Part shown: piece after piece, positions 33,024-43,316 of the stretch
How positions within the stretch are numbered: the first letter of the stretch is position 1
How the letters are laid out: every line of letters begins with the position of its first letter
Assembly (NCBI GenBank): GCA_035048495.1
Contig: CM068546.1
Coordinates: forward strand, 35,234,674-35,298,673
Reading direction: 5' to 3'
DNA from: Euptelea pleiosperma
Lineage: Eukaryota > Streptophyta > Magnoliopsida > Ranunculales > Eupteleaceae
Length of the DNA stretch: 64,000 bases
Translations under genes and position numbers: made by a program
The notes under the pieces: generated by a model
The model's database searches: none
Told to the model about the DNA's origin: nothing
The model's input: the letters and a program-made list of their open reading frames with translations, nothing else

Positions 33024-33514
33024 GTCATCGAAGTTGGTCATTGTAAGAGGTCAGCAATTTTTTTTCAAAAGTACCCTTTTAAACCGAGTAGAATGTCCAC
33101 CTTTGAGCAAAATCCTTGATCCGCTAGTGCGAAGGAGAATTTTTGTCCAGTGGGTGCCCAGCGAAAAGACGTGGGCCCGCGTAGAGTGACCCTTTTTAAA
33201 ACTGGGACGGATCGAAATGTGACTGAATAAAAAAAAGTGAATTTTTGACATACCCCCTATGTTATCTTTGAAATTTGACATACCCCCACAGTTTGCAAAA
33301 AGCTGACATACCCCTGTGACCCGGTCAATCATGTGTTGACTAACAAATTTTTATTGAAAGGACAAAAATGCCCATCATTCAACCTTTGAACAAATGGGTT
33401 TGGTTCAAAACCCTCACTCCAATCGCAGGATTGTGGTCGACGGCTAGCCATGATACCCCGCCAGATTAGCCACCCATCAACGGCGACCGATCCACCGGAA
33501 TCCCATGACATGAG

Positions 33515-34010
33515 TCATGGTCATCAGGAATTCCGGACCAACAAGCTTCTCCATATCAAAGTCTGCCACTTTAATTTGGGACAGAACTGAGCATCCAAAA
33601 GTATGTTCTCTGGCTTGATGTCAGTGTACAATGCACTCTCTGCACTTCTCATGGAGATGAGTCAATCCTCTAGGGAGTAAAACTTCGATGACAGGGCCTG
33701 TCATCGAAGGAGATGACAGGGCAGCAGATCACGGCACCTGGATTTTGTACGGTTGGACCAGGCCTCACCGCACACGTACACAGGTGAGTGTTTTGGCAGA
33801 AAGCACTCAAGTACTCAGAGGGGTACGTGTGTGGTGAGGCCGAGGTGACCCGTCAGTACAAAATCCAGGTGTCGTGATCTGCTGCCCTGTCATCTCCTTC
33901 GATGAGAAGGCCTGGTCATCAAAGTTTTATCCATCCTGTAGCCGTCCCGAGTGCGATTTGGCATCTTGTATTCCAGTCTAAAATTTTAGAATCTGTTTGC
34001 TAAAGTTCCC
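33515..34010 (-). pseudogene. captured S-domain (G-lectin) receptor-like kinase fragment
   Basis: On the minus strand, about 34010-33942 reads ILDWNTRCQIALGTATG. After the MITE, 33664-33515 reads GLTHLHEKCRECIVH, then (after a 2-base loss that removes the usual Cys) DIKPENILLDAQFCPK, then (after a 4-base gain) VADFDMEKLVG. This is the catalytic-loop and DFG region of plant S-domain kinases, whose usual form is HCDIKPENILLD...VADFGLAKL. The DFG Gly is Asp, and two frameshifts plus the insertion make it non-functional. The sequence between 34010 and 34270 may be more of the gene but I cannot align it by eye. Confidence 0.75.
33674..33932. mobile_element. Mutator-type hairpin MITE inside the kinase fragment
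   Basis: 259 bp. Arms GGAGTAAAACTTCGATGACAGG and (reverse complement) GGATAAAACTTTGATGACCAGG continue into GGAGATGACAGGGCAGCAGA on both sides. Flanks ATCCTCTAG (33665-33673) and ATCCTGTAG (33933-33941) match at 8 of 9. Removing it brings the two kinase pieces back next to each other. Confidence 0.82.
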
Positions 34011-34789
34011 TTAGTGCTGACTTCAATTCGGAATTGCCTCGCTCCTTAACTAAAGCCTTCGAGCTTCTTTGCAGCAAAACTGAAACCTCCACGCTACCCC
34101 ACACAACTTTTCTGGGAAATTTTTAGTTGCATGTAAATCCCACCAAAAAGCCTCAACTACCTTTGACGTTCCAATCACTCCAACAGGTTGAAACGTTAAA
34201 GAGTTCGTAACGACTCGTTTTTTTTTAGGTAGTAATGACTCGACACATAAAGTTTGACTGTTTCTGGAGCTCAATAAGTTGACGTACTGCACGAGGTCCT
34301 TGGTTATGCGATGCGCGGGTTCTAATCCAGTTTACCCAAGGCTACAAAATCACCAACCAGACAGATTTTTGGTATGTAGGTCATGATGGTTAAGGAGTGG
34401 GCTAAAAATTCATGGAATCAGTTGACCCAAAAGAGTGTAACATGCAAAGTTTGCTCGCCGGAGTCATTGACGGCCGGCAACAGAGACTTTGGTGGATTGG
34501 TCGCCGGTGATAGGCGGCCAACCTACCGGAGTCTCATGGCCAGCCATCCACCGCCTCCCTTTGATTAGGATTAGGGTTTGAACCAAACCCACCTATTCCA
34601 AGTTTGGAGAAATGGGCATTTTTGTCCTTTCAATAAAAAATTGTTAGTCAACAACAGTCAACACACGATTGACCAGGTCATAGGGGGGTATGTCAGGTTT
34701 TTCAAATTGTAGGGGTATGTCAAATTTCAAAGATAACATGGGGGTATGTCAAAAATTCCCTAAAAAAAAACCACGACAACGCTGTCTAC

Positions 34790-36262
34790 GAGCAAATTTT
34801 TGAAGCGACGAAAGTTAGAAGCGGCAATCATGCGCCAATTGGAATCAACCATTGTACCGTGGTTAAGCTTTCCTTAACCGCAGGTAGTTTAATAAAATAC
34901 AGTTTTCAATTAAAAAAAATAAAAAACCTTTTATCTCTCCTCAGTCCTCCCCGATTTCGTCGGAAGAATCAGTCGTCTTCCCGTTTTTCACTGCAAACAA
35001 ATCTATCTCAACGTTTTTCACTCTGCCTCTTCTCGCCGGTGTAAAACGGGTATGTAGGAATCAAGCCACATGTCTTCACTGGTGCCAGAAGTCTCGGAAT
35101 CAAGCAACCGGCCAAGTTCTCATTCCTATCTCTTTTTATTTTTCGCGATTGTTTTGCCATTTTGGAAAACGATGTAACAAGGTATGCCTAAAACTGTTTC
35201 ATTTGCGGAAGCAGCATTTTTGGTAGTCACCGCTGCCATCTGGGTCCACTGACCGCATGGGTGTTTAATCCCACCCCTTGGTGGATATACAGACCAAAAA
35301 TCACCTTGATTGGTAATCTATAACCATTAGATTTTAACACTTTGTAGCACATTTTAAGGCATTCTTATAGCTGTTGAATGAAACCATTTTTTGAGTACTA
35401 AAACCAACGGCTAAAAATCATTAAACAAGCTGAGTTTTTGTATGAATGTCTATTAAGGGGTGGGCTAAACATCCATCCATGTGATAAGTGGGCCCAGATG
35501 GCAGTGGTGACTACCAAAAATGCCGCTTCCGCAAATGAAAACATCTCAGGTATACCTTGTTACGACCCTTTTCTTTTTCACAACCAGCAACAAGCATTTC
35601 AATTTGGTTTACACAAAAAAAAAAATGACAAGGACACAATATAAGCCACATGTCACACTACTACAGGACTCTGACCATACGGATGTTTGTCCTATCCCAT
35701 GGTGGACCTACAAACCAAAAATCAGCCTGATTAGTGATTTGTAGGCTTTGGATTGGACTTATTTTCATGGGCTGATCTCAACTGTGGGAATTTGAGCAGT
35801 ATTTGAGGTACAGAGATCCAACACTTATAAACCACTAATCAGGCTGATTTTTGGCCTATAGGTTCACCATTGGATAGGACAAACATCCGTACGTTCAGAG
35901 TCCTATAACAATGTGACACCTGGCTTATATTGTGTCCCTGTCATTTTATATGTCAACGGAGCCCGACCCAAAAAAAAAAAACAACCATTTCAATTTGGAA
36001 AAATATTTAACAATGTATGGCTGAAACTTTTTCAAATCTGGAAGCACGATTTTTATTACTAGAGAAATGGGAAGACGACTGATTCCTCCCACGGAATCGG
36101 GGAGGACTGAGGAGAGATAAAAGGTTTTTTATTTTTTTTAATTAAAAATTGTATTTTATTAAACTACCTGCGGTTAAGGAAAGCTTAACCACAATACAGT
36201 GGTTGACTCCAATTGGCGCATGACCGCCGCTTCTAACTTTCGCCGCTTCAAAAATTTTCTCC
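34790..36262. mobile_element. long-TIR element (~190-bp inverted repeats), probably Mutator-like, with two MITEs inside
   Basis: The left terminal repeat (34790-34985) and right terminal repeat (about 36065-36262) are inverted copies. Shared words are AAATTTTTGAAGCG, CGAAAGTTAGAAGCGG, TTAAGCTTTCCTTAACCGCAG and GACTGATTC(C/T)(T/C)CC-type text. Flanks GCTGTCTAC (34781-34789) and TCTGTCTAC (36263-36271) match at 8 of 9. Nested inside are a foldback MITE (about 35200-35515, with outer arms TTTCATTTGCGGAAGC / GCTTCCGCAAATGAAA) and a family A MITE (about 35634-35940). No transposase is present. Confidence 0.72.
35634..35940. mobile_element. G-box-family foldback MITE (family A, mutated G-box)
   Basis: The arms have GGACACAATATAAGCCACATG and CCTGGCTTATATTGTGTCC, with CCAAAAATCAGCCTGATTAG and CTAATCAGGCTGATTTTTGG inside. 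The CACGTG core is mutated in both arms. Confidence 0.65.
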
Positions 36263-36364
36263 TCTGTCTACGTCCCAATATGAAGGAAAAAAAAGGTTCT
36301 CAGATACACGTGGCATAGTTTTACCGTGTTGAACACTTTTTTGTGTTAAACAATATTGCACTGT

Positions 36365-36780
36365 AATGCAATCGGAAAAAATTTAGATGCAGTTGATGCA
36401 GAGGGCTCAACTGGCCTTACATAGCTCATCTTTTTGGGCCCACTGACCGCATGGATGTCTATCCCAACCCTTGGTAGATATACATGCCAAAAATCAGTCT
36501 GATTAGTTTTCTCAAGCCATAGATTTTAGCACTTTTTTGGGATTATTTTTAGTCGTTGGATTCAGGCATGTTTTTTTGCATATTTTTGGGTACTTAATCC
36601 AACAGCTAGAAATAATCAATCAAGCTGATTTACGGTGCATATATCCACCAAGGGGTGGGCTAAACATCCATGCAGTTAGTGGCCCCAAAAAATGAGCTAT
36701 GTAGGTCCACTAGAGCCCTCTGCATTGACTGCATCCAAAGTCATCTGCATCTAAAAAATTTCCCAATGCAATCATCTTCC
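36365..36780. mobile_element. long-TIR element with a foldback centre
   Basis: Outer arms TTAGATGCAGTTGATGCAGAGGG and CCCTCTGCATTGACTGCATC continue through GGCC(T/C)..ACATAGCTCAT and ATGAGCTATGTAGG. The centre is the TGACCGCATGGATGT / ACATCCATGCAGTTAG foldback seen elsewhere. Confidence 0.55.
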
Positions 36781-36805
36781 AAGCATATAGTCTTCCCGCA
36801 TCCGT

Positions 36806-36998
36806 TAGCTATGGACAAATCTAGTATATATGCAATTGTTTGCAAACATTGTATCCACCGTTGAATGCTCTTTGAAAAACGTGTTTTTAATTTATAAAAT
36901 ATTTTATTTTGAAAACATTGAAATAACACATTTTTCAAAGGACATCCAACGGTACTGACAACGTTTGCATACTTTTAAGTCTGTTGCAGACTAGATTT
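36806..36998. mobile_element. small MITE with GGACAAATCTAGT ends
   Basis: Inverted ends ATGGACAAATCTAGTA and GACTAGATTTGTCC, with TGCAAACATTGTATCC and AACGTTTGCATACTT inside. A second copy is at 44285-44844. The target duplication is not clear here. Confidence 0.5.
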
Positions 36999-37019
36999 GT
37001 CCGGCGACTAACTCAGTGG

Positions 37020-37219
37020 AAGAAGGAACGGGTGTGTTCTTTTTTTCCACGAAGGACCACAACACGAATTTTCCACGAAACAACCTAAGATCATGCTTCG
37101 TATCTCTTCGGAGCCCATATATGTTCTTCCGCCTTTTCTCCTTCGTTCCATAGCTCAGCATGCCTTTCGAGCTACTTCCTATCATAGCTCTCTCTCTCTC
37201 TCTCTCTAGGAAAATTGAC
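37020..37219 (+). promoter_or_regulatory. promoter and leader of C2 gene 2
   Basis: Homologous to 23136-23400 on the other strand. It contains AAACACG-like and CTTTCGTGG-like text, a CCATATATG TATA-like site (about 37116), TCTCCTTCGTTCCATAGCTCAGCAT, and a (CT)n leader at 37189-37208. Confidence 0.45.
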
Positions 37220-37786
37220 ATGGGAACCCGAGGGAGAATAGAAAATGGAATCCGGGAGATAGAGATCTCAGCCATTTCTGCTAGAGGACTTAAGAAGGTC
37301 AGATGGTTTGCCAGGATGATGAGGGTCTGCGCGGTCATCTCTATCTCCTACGAACGCAGCACAGAAAGGCGAACAAACGTGGGGAGGGGTTATAGGAACC
37401 CCAGATGGGATTTCGAAACGAAATTCATCCATAATGAGTCAGATATCCAACAGAACCGACTCCACCTTGTTTTCCAGCTCAATTGCGCGAGAAGCCGCAT
37501 AGACAGGTTCATCGGGGAGATCAAGGTACCCATCAGGGACCTCTTTCAGGGAGCCAACAACGGAATAAATAATCAGACGTCAGTCAATTACTCGGTCATC
37601 AGACCCTCTGGACGCGAACATGGGAAACTTTTTTTCTCCTACAGGTTTGGTGAACTGCTTCGTGTGGGCAACCCATCGGTAGAAGGAATACCCCATCGAC
37701 CGCACCGACGATCCCGTATCTATAAAGCGTTGAAGAAGGTTGGAAAAGTGATTATAAATATCGTACCTGTTCTTGCATGTCTCTGA
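37220..37786 (+). CDS. C2-domain protein, SRC2/BAP-like (paralogue 2)
   Basis: An intronless frame of 188 residues from MGTRGRIENGIREIEIS. The Met at 37160 would add only residues encoded by the leader CT repeat. Strand order matches paralogue 1: EIEISAISARGLKKV, CAVISIS, GYRNPRWDFETKF, RLHLVFQLNC, IGEIKVPIRDLF, NYSVIRPSGREHGKLFFSYRF. Paralogue 1 has a small indel near SGDADKGRR versus SYERSTERR. The first acidic calcium ligand is again Arg (MMRVCAVI), so the change predates the duplication. The C-terminus is basic (RPHRRSRIYKALKK) and then hydrophobic (VIINIVPVLACL), suggesting membrane contact. Both copies are open, with more change toward the tail. Confidence 0.83.
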   Translation: MGTRGRIENGIREIEISAISARGLKKVRWFARMMRVCAVISISYERSTERRTNVGRGYRNPRWDFETKFIHNESDIQQNRLHLVFQLNCARSRIDRFIGEIKVPIRDLFQGANNGINNQTSVNYSVIRPSGREHGKLFFSYRFGELLRVGNPSVEGIPHRPHRRSRIYKALKKVGKVIINIVPVLACL

Positions 37787-38274
37787 CCAACCATCGCCAC
37801 GGGGTGACAGTTGACACTGCACTCGAACCAGTTGAGAGCGTGAGACACTTTCTCTACTTCGTTTTTATAAGACAGAATTATCTCTCGTACACAAAATTCT
37901 CACAGATCAAAGAGTCGCCTCAGCCACAAGGAAATTTTAAGCTTGATGGGCGTGATTCCGTTTATAAAATTGTGTGGTTTATTGTTTTACAATAATCTCT
38001 TAGCAGTCCAACTTGTAAATCTTGATCGCATGGATAAGATCATTTAATGGGTATAGTTTTTGTTCTTTGGTCTATCCAAGGCTGTGTTCAAGTGTTTTGT
38101 GGCATTTTTACCTAGAACTTTTCCAATGATATCCATTCCAAAAAAAAAAAATTATGGGAGTGCATATTCGCACACCCCATTTCCTGTTGGGGTGGACACC
38201 TAGTCGGGGCACACCCCCAAAATAGAAATCTCTTACTAAGCACAGTAAAATTTGGCTTACCAGCGACCGCCGGC
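37787..38274. other. 3' flank of C2 gene 2
   Basis: Probable 3' UTR and flank. Nothing else is recognised. Confidence 0.4.
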
Positions 38275-38587
38275 ATTGAGCCACTCAGTACATTTTTAGA
38301 GGACAATGACCGTATGGATGTTTGGCCAATTCCTAGGTGAACTTACAAACCAAAAATCAACCTTATTATTGATTTCTAAGTATTGGATCCGAGTCATTTT
38401 CAAGGGTTGATTTTAACTGTGGAAATTTGAGCATTATTGACCATTATTTGAGGTACAAATATCTAAAGGTTTGAAATCACTAATCAAGCTGATTTTTGGT
38501 TTGTAAATCCACCTAGGGATTGGCCAAACATCCATACCGTCAGAGTCCTCTAATATTATGCCACGTGACACATATTGCGCCCTGTCA
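38275..38587. mobile_element. G-box foldback MITE (family A)
   Basis: The arms have TTTTTAGAGGACAATGACCG and CAGAGTCCTCTAATATTATGCCACGTG, with CCAAAAATCAACC and AGCTGATTTTTGGTTTG inside. The left arm's G-box is lost. Confidence 0.6.
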
Positions 38588-40085
38588 ATGTGGTTGGGTG
38601 AATTTCCTTATTAGTTTAGAACTATGGTTTGGGAATTAATTATATGTTAGGATCTAGAATTCGTTCTAGCTACAACTCGATCAAACCATGAGATCAAAAC
38701 CATAATAGAAAACAACATACCTTAGATCACACTGATTAGTATATTTACACTTCATGGAAGATAGAGATTCTTTCTTCTTGATGAACCAACAGTGGAAATC
38801 AAGACCTCTTCTCTCAATTTAGACTAAAAGAAGGGACTGTGATGGCTTGAGTTGGAGAGCGGGACGTCCCCTCTTGGTGCTCTTATACAAATAGCAAGAG
38901 AGATTGTGCCTTCCTAATACAAATAGGCAGCTACGTACCACACCCACATACAACGAACTTTGAAACCCTTAGCTCTCGCAGCAATTTGGATTGTGCGGTG
39001 CTCTAATCATGTACAGACCAAAGCAAGCCTTAACCAATCAAAGTATTGCACTTTCCAGAATTCCATGAACGTAATGCTCGACGAAGGATATACATATATA
39101 CTCATCTTGAGTCCCGAACTATCCATCTACGCTTCATTGCAAGCAGCTACCTTCACCACTGACATGTAGCTACATTATCACTAGTCCATATATGGTCATC
39201 CCTTGCGTAATCCATTCACCTCCTTCGACGCATAATAAAACTAATCCACAACTTGGTTGTAGGAGCATAGTGCATAACGAGAGCACACACAGCTCTAGAG
39301 CCTCTGTACATGTGCGCGTGGAACTCGTACGTAATGCCAACTCGCTCGCAGCTATCTAGCATTGTCCCAAGGCATGTCGTATGCCAAGGGAGACTAAGAC
39401 ATCCCTCTAAGAAGCTTGAGCCTGGCCCTTGGTGTCCATAGGGATGGCTCTATAGATGACCAAGAGCTTTGGGCACAGGGTCATAAAGGGACAGTAGCGC
39501 CCATGGACCCATTTCTGGCAAAACCGTGTATTGGGTGGGCTACAGACCTCTTACATTATATCCCTTGTCGACGTAGCTCTTGGTGGTAAATCTGCATGTT
39601 TTGGATTTGTGGTGATTGTGTTTCTTTTCTTTGTGTTTGTCATCATTTGTAGGATAATATTTCCACGACCCAAAAAAGATGCTCCCTATATATACAACCT
39701 ATTGTACTCTTGGGTTTCTGACCCATCAAATCCTAATTGGTTACCTTGGTAGTGAGCTTAACCCAAAAAAATAGATAAACCAAGAGGGCCCAACCCGGGG
39801 TTGAAAATCTCGGGATCGGAGACTGGATCAGTGGACGCCGATCCCGATCAGGATCAGAGGGTAGATAGCTTGTCTCGGATGGTCTCACTTGAGATGACGT
39901 GAGGGTTCTTCCTGAACAGTGCATCTCAGGCGAGACAACCCCATTTCAGGATCGTAACTCAGGTGACTTCGTTCCCTTTTTTTCTTTCCAGAATGAAGTC
40001 CCCACCACGACGAATCTAATCCACCCGCCCTCCTTTCTTTTGCTCAGGATGGCCACCAAAGAAATTAAACCAAATACCACAAAAT
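38588..40085. other. LTR-like relic and unrecognised intergenic sequence
   Basis: From 38655, TGTTAGGATCTAGAATTC begins a stretch that on the minus strand matches the LTR-like ends at 17.1 and 22.2 kb (AAGAATCTCTATCTTCCATGAA, TGATCTAAGGTATGTTGTTTTC-type text). The rest, including an ORF at 39531-39752, has no recognisable domain. Confidence 0.35.
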
Positions 40086-40089
40086 GAAA

Positions 40090-40436
40090 TCTCTTTTCAT
40101 AATCTCTTTAGAGATGAATTGGGTCGCACTTCTGGGGTTCTTATCAAAGGATTAGATAATGTCACAAATTACATTGCCGAATGCATGGCTATCCTAGAAG
40201 GGGTTGACACAGCTCTTAATAAAGGTTGGGATAACATATGGATTGAATCGGATTCAGAAGCAGCTATAAAAGCGTTCAAAGGGAATGATTTTTCTTGGAC
40301 TATTAAAGGTAAATGGGAAGACATCAAACATAAAGCCAGAGGCATTCGATTTATTTCGATTTGGCGAGTGGCAAATTTTAGTGCGGATAAGTGCGCTAAG
40401 AGGGGCTCTGAACTTCTTATCAACTCTAGCCAGTAG
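40090..40436 (+). pseudogene. LINE-type RNase H domain, truncated 3' end of a non-LTR element
   Basis: The open frame continues upstream of the first Met as NLFRDELGRTSGVLIKGL. Then come AECMAILEGVDTALNKGW (catalytic Glu helix), IWIESDSEAAIKAF (catalytic Asp strand) and WRVANFSADKCAKRG (the N-x-x-A-D strand). This order is that of the C-terminal RNase H of plant L1-type elements. The N-terminal DxxG strand is shortened and no endonuclease or reverse transcriptase is nearby, so this is a 5'-truncated insertion. The following 150 bp, ending TGGGATTGTACTTTC and an A-rich stretch at about 40600, is a plausible LINE 3' tail. A domesticated RNase H-like gene is less likely. Confidence 0.7.
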
Positions 40437-40802
40437 TGGGACAATAGACCACCTTTTCTTGTTTCAGTGGAAGATCCTAATCAGACTTATTTTCGGTTTG
40501 TGAGATGAATTGCTAATTAGGATCTTTGCTGTCCGTTTTCATCCCTCTTGGGATTGTACTTTCTTTTTCTTTAATATATTCTCATTTAGCATAAAAAAAA
40601 TAAGAACTAGGTGAAACCCATCTTTCATGTTTCGCAAATCGCAAGTTGACAAAAAAAAAACTTGCAAACTTACGTTTTCATTTTCTTTATGGTTTGAAAA
40701 AGTCGTGGGACTTTGATTGTGATCAAAAGGCAGTGCTTTTCTCCAAACTCTGAAGACTAATAATCCCAAGCCTAAAGACTAAACGTTCCCTAAGGTGTAG
40801 TT
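40437..40802. other. LINE 3' tail and flank
   Basis: Includes the A-rich tail near 40590-40605. Otherwise unremarkable. Confidence 0.4.
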
Positions 40803-41009
40803 GATGGCTTAAAAAATGGCCGTTATAACGGATTTGGACCTACCACGTTACGTTATGAGCTGTTTTAACATTTAGAAAATAACGACCGTTGTTTTCATTG
40901 TAACGGCTGTTTTGTTTCTAAACAACGACTGTTATTTTATAAATTATGCACAAAAAACGAACATTTGTTTCCATTACTTTCATATTTTTTTTTTCCGTTA
41001 TAAATTTTA

Positions 41010-41333
41010 GGGTATTTTAGCAACACCACCTTGAAATCTGAAAGTAATTTGTAATACGCCCTTATACTTTCAAATTTTAGGATTACCTCCCTTGACGTAC
41101 TTTAATAGTGGTTGACTTATCTTAAAACGGACTTGAATCACACACGTTTAGCATTGTACTTGCATTATTATGATCTTTTCATGGGTGTATTAACAAGTGC
41201 ATGATGCATGTTACGTTTTAACGTTAGTCAAATGATGATTAAACTGGGTCAAAGGGGGTAATCCTAAAGTCTGAAAGTTTAAGGGGTACTACAAATTACT
41301 TTCAAATTTCAGGGGGGTGTTGCTAAAATACCC
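41010..41333. mobile_element. Mutator-type MITE, 324 bp
   Basis: Long inverted repeats beginning GGGTATTTTAGCAACACC and ending GGTGTTGCTAAAATACCC, with a perfect 9-bp duplication TAAATTTTA (41001-41009 and 41334-41342). Confidence 0.88.
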
Positions 41334-41451
41334 TAAATTTTATTGAAATTCAAATTTCAATTTTTGAATTTTACTGCCGTTCTTTTGTTATTTCCATTTT
41401 TCCTTTTTGCCCTTGTGCGTTATAATAAAAAAACATCAATGCCCTAATCAG

Positions 41452-43285
41452 TAGGGTTGGCAATGGATCGGGTTCAAGTCGGATTGGTACTGATCTGGTA
41501 CCGATCCGATAAGAATTCTAGTCGATCTGGACCTGATCCGGACCCGATCGGATCAATGAAATTCAGTTCTGGAACCGAACCGATATGATTAGATTAGTTC
41601 CGGGTCCGGTCCAATCCAACCCGATGGGGTTGATATCCAAGTAACGAACATAAACTTTTGTCGAAAGACTTCCGTACAATTTTTCCCACAATTTTCAAAA
41701 TAATAAAATTGTTTTTTGATGTAGAATGTGTAAACAATGGATACGGTTCAAGAAACTTAAAAAACGCATATAAACTAAAAAAACCAAAGGATGCTTAGAT
41801 GCAGGGATGTCTTTCAACTCTATCCAACTAAATCGAAGATAAAAGCCCGTAAAAATAAGAAAAAAAATATTAAAATGAAAATAAGAGAAAAAATATGTTG
41901 ATTTGTGAATCTGTGATTCTTGTTGTGGGATACCAGTACCGTATTCTCCAATCCAAAGCAAAGCATCGTTTTCTTCAATCCAAAGCAAGAAGAAATAAAG
42001 AGAAGAAGAAGGTGATAAAAACCTTAGAAAAGAATTGGCTTATTGAGAGTAAAAAAAGGACATGACTCAATTAAGAATTAATTAAAATCATTAACTACTA
42101 ATTCTGGGGAAAGACGTAGGTACCATAATTTAAAGATTTAATACTAGTAGGTTTAGATAAATACCATAATTTAAGGATTTAATGCTAATAGCTGTCAACT
42201 TATTAATTAAACTAGTAATCAATAGCCCGTGCTAAAGCACGGGGCACTGTTAAAATAATTTACATATTGAAATAATTTTTTTGACATGCCCAATAATAGC
42301 ATAAATGACAATATTCATAATCTAACCAAGAAAACCCATACATCTAATTATTGCTTAGTAGAGGAAACACGATGCTTGCAGCGCCAACAATTTTTGTACA
42401 TTGTTATCCCAATCCTAAACTTTATCCTCCTCTACTGCATCAATGCTCAGTTTTAATGGCAATTTCCAGAGCATCCTGCACCAGATAATCCAATCTTAGT
42501 GGATTCGTCGGTAGAGAGTAGGGAATAGATAAAAAGGATTTCTTTTGACGACGATGAGAATGGGACGTAGGTTTTTTGAAGGTCCCAATTCCAAATTTCA
42601 TCATCCTTCTCTATGCAAAATCAACGTTCGTACCGCATTTAATGGCGATTTTCAAATCTTTCCTCACCAGATAATCTAATCTTAGTGGACGCGTTAGGTG
42701 GAGAGTAGGGAATAGATAAAAGATGATTTATTTTGTAGGCACGTGAGAATGAGACGTAATGTTTTGGAAGGAAATCAAATAATATTTATAGAGACGTTTT
42801 TAAAAATTGATGGAGAGATTTTAAGAAATAATTAGGGAATGGTGCGATGTTTTAAAAGCTGATGGAGAGATTTTAGGAAATAATTGGAGAATGGTGCGAT
42901 GTTTTGGAAATAGAATATGTAAAGGAAAGTTTTAGGAAAAGAAGAAGTTGTAAAGACTGAAGAGGAGTTTAAGGAGAAAAAGAGACAATCTCGGTTGGAA
43001 GAAGAAATGGTTTGGAGAAGGAAGAGTCCAAAAGAAGACGTTTTGGAGAAGGAAAATTTTCAAAAGGTAACATTAATTTTGGTTGAGAGAATGAATATGG
43101 GTATTTTTGAAAAAAAAGATGTAAAAAAGATGTAGAGAGCGCCACCTCAGCAGTGCCGAGCTTTAGTGTAAAATTTTCAAAAGGTAACATTAATTTTGGT
43201 TCAGAGAATGAATATGGGTATTTTTGAAAAAAAAGATGTAAAAAAGATGTAGAGAGCGCCACCTCAGCAGTGCCGAGCTTTAGTG

Positions 43286-43316
<31 letters not shown>

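Larger units (their letters stand above)
33237..34760. mobile_element. Pack-MULE-like element (family C, copy 3) carrying receptor-kinase sequence
   Basis: Ends GTGAATTTTTGACATACCCC and GGTATGTCAAAAATTCCC, with a perfect 9-bp duplication TAAAAAAAA (33228-33236 and 34761-34769; low complexity, so weaker than other duplications). The terminal regions (33237-33530 and about 34410-34760) match copies 1 and 2, but the interior does not: it holds a degenerate S-domain receptor-like kinase fragment on the minus strand, a Mutator-type MITE, and part of a foldback MITE near 34280-34405. Confidence 0.75.

Noticed and set aside
40169..40444. Minus-strand ORF opposite the LINE RNase H
   Set aside because: It is the shadow of the plus-strand RNase H frame, which carries the recognisable motifs.
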